This document shows, piece by piece, positions 1 through 4,329 of a DNA stretch of 12,383 nt. The DNA comes from JABWCK01 sp043822385. GTDB lineage: Archaea > Micrarchaeota > Micrarchaeia > Norongarragalinales > Norongarragalinaceae. Each line of letters opens with the position of its first letter. The first letter of the stretch is position 1. The stretch is from positions 1-12,383 of the forward strand of contig JBDRBT010000024.1 of NCBI GenBank assembly GCA_043822385.1, written 5' to 3'. Both the position numbers and the translations under genes were made by a program. The notes under the pieces are model-generated. The model was not told the DNA's origin. It saw only the letters and a list, made by a program, of their open reading frames with translations, and did not search any database.

Positions 1-126
1 AAACATAAAAATTCCAAACTTGAATGTTATCATTTGAGAGTTTATGGAAAAAATTGTTTATTATTTTTTTCAAGAATTCCAATCAAGCATCAAGAAAGAA
101 GAAATCGTTTTTTAGAATATTTATGA
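1..126 (+). CDS. LAGLIDADG homing endonuclease, C-terminal fragment (5' end outside window)
   Basis: Frame 1 is open from the first base to a TGA at 124-126, giving 41 residues. The fragment contains YHLRVYGKNCLLFF followed by SRIPIKHQERRNRFLEYL. This resembles the tail of the second repeat of archaeal LAGLIDADG endonucleases: a beta strand ending in a Gly-Lys turn, a hydrophobic helix, then an 'I-x-H-x-x-R/K' stretch and a Leu-rich last helix. Such enzymes cut intronless rRNA alleles and spread the host intron, and some also assist splicing. The context fits, because 23S rRNA exon sequence begins about 20 bases after the stop. Neither LAGLIDADG motif is inside the window, so the family call rests on the C-terminal pattern and the location. 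Confidence 0.7.
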   Translation, partial: KHKNSKLECYHLRVYGKNCLLFFSRIPIKHQERRNRFLEYL

Positions 127-147
127 GAACTGTAGACCTCAGACTCT
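1..147 (+). other. 23S rRNA intron 1, 3' part (carries the homing endonuclease ORF)
   Basis: The endonuclease reading frame lies inside an rRNA intron whose 5' half is outside the window. The first recognisable exon sequence is the helix-69 3' strand from about 147/148 (TGACCCTCTTA), so the insertion lies near E. coli 23S position 1917. The 3' splice site is not proven. The four bases expected to form a BHB central helix with the normal helix-69 loop do not match well. A group I intron would normally end in G, and the base before GACCC is T. The intron class is therefore open. Confidence 0.5.
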
Positions 148-157
148 GACCCTCTTA
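148..157 (+). rRNA. 23S rRNA micro-exon A (helix 69 3' strand, about E. coli 1918-1927)
   Basis: GACCCTCTTA matches the archaeal 23S segment that follows the helix-69 loop (ACTATGACCCTCTTAAGG, recalled rather than searched). It sits between the endonuclease intron and a 31-nt insert. The left edge could move by one to three bases. The two loop positions just upstream (142 and 146) differ from the conserved A1912 and A1916, which is why the exon is started here. Confidence 0.6.
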
Positions 158-188
158 ATAGAGGAGCAGACGATGCTCTTTAAGAGAC
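158..188 (+). other. 31-nt BHB mini-intron in 23S rRNA (after about position 1927)
   Basis: The junctions fold as a BHB. Exon bases CTCT (152-155) pair with AGAG (183-186) as a 4-bp central helix. One 3-nt bulge is 156-158 (TAA) and the other is 187-189 (ACA). The outer helix is ACC/GGT (149-151 with 190-192). The inner stem is TA (159-160) with TA (181-182), then AGGAGCA (162-168) with TGCTCTT (174-180), with G161 bulged. Cutting after the second base of each bulge removes 158-188 and joins CTCTTA to AGGTAGCG, the canonical archaeal sequence. From memory, Aeropyrum has a 23S intron at this same site. The structure and joined sequence are seen; splicing is inferred. Confidence 0.65.
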
Positions 189-199
189 AGGTAGCGTAA
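189..199 (+). rRNA. 23S rRNA micro-exon B (helix 71 5' part, about E. coli 1928-1938)
   Basis: AGGTAGCGTAA is identical to the conserved archaeal helix-71 segment. It is flanked on the left by the 31-nt intron and on the right by the 142-nt intron. The rest of the helix, TACC, resumes at 342. Only this copy supplies the conserved GGTA, so it has to be exon if the mature rRNA is normal. Confidence 0.65.
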
Positions 200-341
200 A
201 CAAGGTCAATTCATATTTTTAAAATATGAGGATATGCCTTGAGATATACGGTTGAGTTGCTCTTGTATTGTCGTCAGAAAATTTAAGCGCGAGATTAATC
301 CTCGTTGTATTCTTTTTTGAAAGAGTATGACCTTGGCGTAA
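200..341 (+). other. 142-nt BHB intron in 23S rRNA (after about position 1938), no ORF
   Basis: The intron ends form an exact 8-bp helix, CAAGGTCA (201-208) with TGACCTTG (328-335). Outside it lies a 4-bp helix GCGT (194-197) with GCGT (336-339, two G-U pairs), then exon GGTA (190-193) with TACC (342-345). The bulges are AAA (198-200) and AA, or AA plus T342 (340-342). Cutting inside both bulges removes 200-341 and gives GGTAGCGTAATACC, the normal sequence. GCGTAA is directly repeated at 194-199 and 336-341, so other registers give the same product, but this one gives the BHB. The interior folds into hairpins (212-228, 285-299, 309-327) and has no reading frame of note. Confidence 0.65.
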
Positions 342-1266
342 TACCTCGCCGCTTAATTGGCGGCTTGCATGAATGGCGTAACGACTGTTCCACTGTCCCT
401 ACTTTAGACCTGGTGAACCTACTACCCGGTGTACATGCCGGGAACTTCTAGGGGGAAACGAAGACCCCGTGGAGCTTAACCACAGTCTGTTATTGTAACA
501 AGATTGAGGAATCACAGCGTAAGCAGGAGCTGTTACGCTGCATCTTCTGGGATGCAGATAGGCGAAAGTGTGACACTGCTATTCTTTGATTTTGTTGCTT
601 ACTTGAGAGAGGACAGTTGCAGATGGGTGGTTTGGCTGGGGCGGCACGCCTTCGATAAAAAAACAAAGGCGCCCAAAGGTCAACTCAAGCGCGTCAGAAA
701 TGCGCTGTAGAGGGTTAAAGACAAATGTTGGCCTGACTGTGATTCTAACAAAATGGGTCGCAGGCACGAAAGTGGGGCTTAACGAACAACGGTGTCCCTT
801 TTAATGGGGGCCCGTTCTGACAGACAAGCTACCCCGGGGGTAACAGGCTTGTCGCGGTCGAGAGTTCATATCGACACCGCGGTTTGGTACATCGCTATCG
901 GCTCGTGTCATCCTGGTGGTGCAGGAGCCACCAAGGGTTGGGTTGTTCATCCATTAAAGACGCACGTTAGTTGGGTTCAGAACGTCGCGAGACAGTTCGG
1001 TGGCATCTCCTAGGAGTGTATGGTTGCTTGAGGGTAAGGAACTTTAAGTACGAGAGGAACAAGGTTTCGGCGCCTCTGGTTTTACTGTCGTTTACAAGCG
1101 AGCAGTGTAGCTACGCGCTTTCTGGATAAGTCCTGAAAGCATCTAAGGACGAAGCCTTTCCTGAAACGAAGCAACTCAGATCGCGGACTAGCAGATCCGT
1201 TTGATAGAGCGGGAGTGTAAGCACGAAGCGCAAGCGACGTGTTCAGCTAACCGCTACTAAAGATCG
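342..1266 (+). rRNA. 23S rRNA, 3' main exon (domains IV-VI)
   Basis: The sequence is continuous archaeal-type 23S rRNA from helix 71 onward. Landmarks are GCTTAATTGGCGGCTTGCAT (351-370), the GACCCCGTGGAGCTT segment (463-477), the domain V core CTACCCCGGGGGTAACAGG, GTTCATATCGAC, the A-loop region (941-953), GTTCAGAACGTCGCGAGACA (975-994), and the sarcin-ricin loop AGTACGAGAGGAAC (1047-1060). The 3' end is estimated from GTTCAGCTAACCGCTACTAA near 1241-1260 and is uncertain by about 10 bases. No further intron interrupts the peptidyl transferase region. Short reading frames inside this span are not genes. Some universally conserved core bases look changed (see findings). Confidence 0.95.
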
Positions 1267-1410
1267 TAACCAACCAATAAACTTTAAGCCATCACTCTAA
1301 TGAGCTTTTAAGGCTTTGATTTAGAGGACCTGTAATAAAAATAGTTTTTTGGTAGGGCCCGTTCTCGATGTAAAATTCGTTAAACTTATTACTCGCGTGA
1401 AAAAAAAGTC
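1267..1410 (+). other. 23S rRNA 3' trailer, no gene
   Basis: The stretch after the 23S rRNA holds small complementary segments, for example AAGCC (1287-1291) with GGCTT and CTCTAA with TTAGAG (near 1320), suggesting a folded trailer. It has none of the 5S rRNA landmarks and no tRNA cloverleaf or T-arm sequence. It may carry the 3' strand of the 23S processing stem, but the 5' strand is outside the window. Confidence 0.4.
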
Positions 1411-1443
1411 AGTAACTCGATTCAATCGGTTACTTTTTTTTTT
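1411..1443 (+). terminator. Hairpin plus T tract ending the rRNA unit
   Basis: AGTAAC (1411-1416) pairs with GTTACT (1429-1434), and CGAT with ATCG continues the stem with one bulged T, leaving a tiny loop. A run of ten T follows (1434-1443). Eight A (1400-1407) sit on the other side, so it could act in both directions. T-rich tracts alone terminate archaeal RNA polymerase; the hairpin may add stability. Confidence 0.65.
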
Positions 1444-1491
1444 ATTTTAACTAGTGGCTACTCTTTTTGAATTATTACTTTTTTGTAAACG

Positions 1492-1500
1492 TTTTTAAAA
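1492..1500 (+). promoter_or_regulatory. Possible TATA box for the lipoprotein gene
   Basis: TTTTTAAAA fits an archaeal TATA element. A start about 26 bases downstream would fall near 1522, leaving a leader of roughly 27 bases that contains the SD at 1536-1542. The surroundings are T-rich, so this is a positional guess. Confidence 0.35.
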
Positions 1501-1535
1501 CTAGTTTTGTTTATCTTATTTGTTTTATTTGTCGC

Positions 1536-1542
1536 AAGGTGG
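1536..1542 (+). promoter_or_regulatory. Ribosome binding site fixing the TTG start at 1549
   Basis: AAGGTGG matches the SD core complementary to the 3' end of archaeal 16S rRNA. It lies 6 bases before TTG at 1549, the codon that opens a clean lipoprotein signal peptide. Confidence 0.6.
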
Positions 1543-1548
1543 TTTGTT

Positions 1549-2382
1549 TTGAAGAAGTTGTTGTCATTGTTATTGTTTTCTTTCTTGTTGCTTGGTTGCG
1601 TTGAACAACCTGCAACGCCTACTGTTACTCCCACGCCGGTGCCTACTATTGAAGTAACTCCAACGCCTTTGCCAACTCCAATTCCAGCTAGTTGCGACGA
1701 ACGAAAATCTTTGGAATTGAATGGAGTAATGGATTTGCGTGAGTCTAATTCTTCTGTAGTCTTCAAGGTATTGCGAAGCGAGTTGCCGTTGCAAGCATCT
1801 TTTGACTTAGTTGAAGGAGAAGAATTATTGTCGTCGTTTTCTCTTGAAGCAGGAGTAAAACAAAGTTTTGACTTGTTTAGTGTTGAATTAATTTCTTTGA
1901 ATGAAGGTAAAGCAGATGTTTGCGTTAATTACCTTGAACCAACGCCCACGCCTGTTTCTGAAACGCCTAGCTTGAAGGTTTTTGCTGCTAACGTGGAAAT
2001 AGCTGCAAAAAATGTTTTACCTGAAATAAATTTCGTTGAAGAGCAGAATAAGAAGAACCTTGATTTGAGTAATTTCCTTGCTTCTTATTACTCTAATAAG
2101 TATTCTTATTCCATTAGCGTATCTACGTCTGTAGTGAACAAGTGGCCGGGAATGTCTACTCCTGTAATAATGACTGGCGTTAATAGTGAAGAAAAAGAAG
2201 TTTTGTACGTAATATTGACTTCTAGCAGTTCTTCTTGGAAGACGGTTGATATGGCGTTAGAATGCTATGGTTGGAAGTACTATATTTCTGCAAACATTAA
2301 GGAGTATCCGAATTCTGAAACGGGTTATGAAGAGTACGCTCAAAAATTGATGACGAACTTAATTTCAGTTTGCCCGGGCTAA
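1549..2382 (+). CDS. Predicted lipoprotein with Pro/Thr-rich linkers
   Basis: The 277-residue protein is not a family I recognise. It begins MKKLLSLLLFSFLLLGC when read from TTG 1549, a typical lipoprotein signal with Cys17 as the lipidated residue. An upstream in-frame TTG (1507) would add 14 hydrophobic residues and lacks an SD. A Pro-Thr repeat linker (about 21-47) leads to a beta-rich domain (about 49-130) bounded by Cys49 and Cys125, a possible disulphide. A second PTPTP linker (about 130-140) leads to a C-terminal domain (about 145-277) with several Trp and Tyr and two further Cys. It should be anchored outside the membrane with two globular parts on flexible stalks. Function is unknown; a binding or surface-contact role is only a guess. 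It stands alone between two terminator-like T tracts. Confidence 0.8.
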   Translation: MKKLLSLLLFSFLLLGCVEQPATPTVTPTPVPTIEVTPTPLPTPIPASCDERKSLELNGVMDLRESNSSVVFKVLRSELPLQASFDLVEGEELLSSFSLEAGVKQSFDLFSVELISLNEGKADVCVNYLEPTPTPVSETPSLKVFAANVEIAAKNVLPEINFVEEQNKKNLDLSNFLASYYSNKYSYSISVSTSVVNKWPGMSTPVIMTGVNSEEKEVLYVILTSSSSSWKTVDMALECYGWKYYISANIKEYPNSETGYEEYAQKLMTNLISVCPG

Positions 2383-2412
2383 TTCCTTCTTTTTTTCCCT
2401 TATTTTTTCTTT
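2383..2412 (+). terminator. T-rich terminator after the lipoprotein gene
   Basis: Directly after the stop codon there are about 30 bases, mostly T, in runs of six or seven with no clear stem. This is the usual form of an archaeal intrinsic terminator. Confidence 0.5.
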
Positions 2413-2414
2413 AG

Positions 2415-2426
2415 AATAATTAAAAA
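2415..2426 (+). promoter_or_regulatory. Possible TATA box for the glycosyltransferase gene
   Basis: AATAATTAAAAA is centred about 36 bases before ATG 2457. There is no SD before that ATG, so a leaderless or very short-leader transcript is likely. Local AT richness makes the exact box uncertain. Confidence 0.3.
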
Positions 2427-2456
2427 CCATTGAATCCTTTAGTATATTCACTTAAA

Positions 2457-3977
2457 ATGAAGAAAGCATTATTTCTCGTAACTGAATTACAACGTCCAGT
2501 AGGCGGTTTGCATCGTTTTTCAACTGAATTGTTTAAAGCTTGGAGAAAAAAAGTAAAGCAAAACAAGACTGATTTTGAACCAATTATTTTTTCGATTAAA
2601 GACCCTTTATTGCCGTTGGATGACTTAAAGCCGTCTAAAGATTTTTCTTTCTTAAAAGGAATGGGTGTTTTTGAGGCGGTTAGGGGTGGAGAAAAAGTTT
2701 ATTTTCTTGAATCCAAGTTAAGCCAGAAAGAACAAACTGATTTTTACGCGTATTTGTGGGACGCTCACGGCGTTCCTTCTCATAAAAGCAGTTCTTGGGA
2801 TTATTACGTAATGCTAACTAGTTTTTGGAAGAACATGTTGGTTGTTGCAGAAGAATTAAACAAGAAAAACGAACTAGCGGTAGTGGATTGCCAGGATTGG
2901 CTTGCTTTTCCAGCTGGCTTCTTGATTAAAGAAAAACTAGGTATTCCTTTAGTTTGCAGAATTCATTCTGGAGAGTTCGGTCGCAGCATGGGTTTCCCTG
3001 ACTTTGATTCAGCGCCAGTTAATATCGAGGCAGCTGCTTTAATGAATGCGGATTTTGTTCAAAGCGTTTCTATAACTGAAGCAAAATTCGAGTTGTATCG
3101 GTTATTACCTTTAACTAAGAAAATAACTAAGCGGGTTGCGCGAGTGAAACCACCTGGCTTTCTTGAAGAACAGCAAAAGCGCATTGAAGCTTTTGAAGAA
3201 TTCTTGTTGCTGGAGTCTGAAGACTTGAATTTATTTGGCAAGAATGCTGCTGGAATAACTAACGGAATAATTTTGGATGATTGGCGCAAGGTTACTCGTT
3301 CAGATATTTTAGCTGGAACAAAATTATTTAAGAAATTGCTTCCCGGCAAGAAAAAGTACGTTTTGTTTGTTGGTAGAACTGAAACTAGAAAAGGTTTGAG
3401 TACTTTGATTGATGCTTTTGCTTTAGTTAAGGATTCCAGCGCTGGCTTGATTTTAGCAAGCAAGTTTTCTGAAGAATCTAAAGCTAGTTTTTCAAAGAAA
3501 ATAAGTGACTTGGGTTTGGAAGGCAGGGTTTTGATTCACGACGGTTGGATTGAAGAAAAAACAAAAAAGAGCTTGTTTTGCGCTGCTGACGTTATTGCTT
3601 TGCCGTCTTTATACGAGCCGTTTGGTATTGTTACTCTTGAAGGATTAGCTGCTGACTTGGCTTGCGAAAAGAATGGTTTAATTGGTCCCACTGTGATTGT
3701 TGGTGATACGGGGGGAATGAGGGAAATAATTAGGAACGGCGTGGATGGTTTTAAGTCGCCAATGCTGGAAGACGTGTTTCAATTGAATCCAGAATACTTG
3801 TCACGTATTTTGAACATGGCTTTAGCTGACGGAGACTTGCGTAAAAAAATTTCTGAAGGCGGCGCTAAGAGAATTGAAAGCAAGTATTTTGATTGGGATT
3901 ACATTATAACTAAAATCTTTTGTTTGTACGAGCTAGCTGAAAAAAATGCGGGTTCTAGAAAAAAGCCAGTAAAATAA
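2457..3977 (+). CDS. Glycogen/starch-synthase-like glycosyltransferase (GT-B fold)
   Basis: A 506-residue cytosolic enzyme that should move glucose from a nucleotide sugar to an alpha-glucan or another acceptor. The N-terminal acceptor half begins MKKALFLVTELQRPVGGLHR; the GGL loop near residue 16 matches the glycogen synthase donor-phosphate loop. DCQDW (144-148) and RIHSGEFGR follow. ITNGI (267-271) is the usual NG(I/V)D site. The C-terminal half has FVGRTETRKG (304-313), LPSLYEPFG (382-390) and the E-x7-E pair Glu387/Glu395, then GDTGGMREII. The length exceeds bacterial GlgA slightly; an insert around 215-260 is charged. ATG 2457 is chosen over TTG 2430, which adds nine residues absent from the family pattern. 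Storage glucan synthesis is the best guess; the acceptor is unknown. No branching enzyme or phosphorylase is nearby. Confidence 0.85.
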   Translation: MKKALFLVTELQRPVGGLHRFSTELFKAWRKKVKQNKTDFEPIIFSIKDPLLPLDDLKPSKDFSFLKGMGVFEAVRGGEKVYFLESKLSQKEQTDFYAYLWDAHGVPSHKSSSWDYYVMLTSFWKNMLVVAEELNKKNELAVVDCQDWLAFPAGFLIKEKLGIPLVCRIHSGEFGRSMGFPDFDSAPVNIEAAALMNADFVQSVSITEAKFELYRLLPLTKKITKRVARVKPPGFLEEQQKRIEAFEEFLLLESEDLNLFGKNAAGITNGIILDDWRKVTRSDILAGTKLFKKLLPGKKKYVLFVGRTETRKGLSTLIDAFALVKDSSAGLILASKFSEESKASFSKKISDLGLEGRVLIHDGWIEEKTKKSLFCAADVIALPSLYEPFGIVTLEGLAADLACEKNGLIGPTVIVGDTGGMREIIRNGVDGFKSPMLEDVFQLNPEYLSRILNMALADGDLRKKISEGGAKRIESKYFDWDYIITKIFCLYELAEKNAGSRKKPVK

Positions 3978-3980
3978 GCT

Positions 3981-3986
3981 TTTAAA
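3981..3986 (+). promoter_or_regulatory. TATA box for RNase P RNA
   Basis: TTTAAA is centred 27 bases before the first base of helix P1 (4011), the expected archaeal TATA-to-start distance. It overlaps the region just after the glycosyltransferase stop codon. Confidence 0.55.
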
Positions 3987-4010
3987 CTCCTTGCGTCAGT
4001 ATTTAGTTTA

Positions 4011-4290
4011 CGGAGAGTTGGGTGTACGGCTGTCGGTACCGCGCGCGTCAAACCGCGTGGTTGCTGAGGAAGTTCCACTCATCCAAACTTTTTGAAAAAA
4101 GTTTGATTAAAAAACTGCTTAAGGCGGTTTTAGCTTGAAACAGTAACGAGTCCAGTCAGGGGCAGAATGACGAAAATTGACGTTCCCTGGTGTTTTGGGT
4201 TGAAACGAATTCGAGCTGTGATGCAAGACCTTTGCGTCGCTTAGACCAATGCCGTAGAAAACAAAAAGTGGACTACGGCCCGACTCTCCG
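4011..4290 (+). ncRNA. rnpB: RNase P RNA (archaeal type)
   Basis: The catalytic RNA that matures tRNA 5' ends. The termini form a 12-bp P1: CGGAGAGTTGGG (4011-4022) with CCCGACTCTCCG (4279-4290, one G-U). The universal P4 core is present. GAGGAAGTTCC (4066-4076) is the CR-I box, and AGTTCCACT (4071-4079) pairs with AGTGGACT (4267-4274) as 8 bp around a single bulged U (4074), the conserved metal-binding feature. AGACCAATG (4243-4251) and AGAAAACAAAAA correspond to CR-IV/CR-V. ACAGTAACGAG lies near 4140-4150. The length of 280 nt fits compact archaeal type A molecules. It fills the 340-base gap between the glycosyltransferase and alaS. Confidence 0.93.
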
Positions 4291-4291
4291 T

Positions 4292-4304
4292 TCATATTTT
4301 TAAC
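4292..4304 (+). promoter_or_regulatory. T-rich end of RNase P RNA and likely TATA region of alaS
   Basis: TCATATTTTTAAC begins two bases after P1 closes. The T run could end RNase P RNA transcription. The ATATTTTTAA part lies about 30 bases before ATG 4330, where a TATA box for a leaderless alaS transcript would be. No SD precedes that ATG. Confidence 0.4.
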
Positions 4305-4329
4305 TTGTTTTAATTAATTGTGTATTAGT

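Noticed and set aside
127..341. Single group I intron covering the whole region, with possible P7 strands around 140-147 and 200-206
   Set aside because: The candidate P7 has only a few weak pairs, there is no terminal G in the right place, and exon-like segments in the correct order are better explained by BHB introns. Not fully excluded.
504..1013. Open frames of 60-75 residues on both strands within this span
   Set aside because: They lie inside strongly conserved 23S rRNA and are chance frames.
1330..1390. 5S rRNA or tRNA in the 23S trailer
   Set aside because: No 5S landmarks, no T-arm GTTCGA-type sequence and no cloverleaf could be built.
1507..1548. Longer lipoprotein start at TTG 1507
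   Set aside because: It would place extra hydrophobic residues before a complete signal peptide, and there is no SD; TTG 1549 has one.
1458..1794. Minus-strand frames of 102 and 74 residues
   Set aside because: They are antisense to the lipoprotein, low-complexity (Asn/Lys or Arg/Ser rich), and lack a start signal. The same applies to the minus-strand frames at 3059, 4632, 5328, 5758, 6232, 6676, 8487 and 9142.
2430..2456. Longer glycosyltransferase start at TTG 2430
   Set aside because: The family N-terminus begins at MKKALFLV; the extra nine residues do not match the pattern and have no SD.
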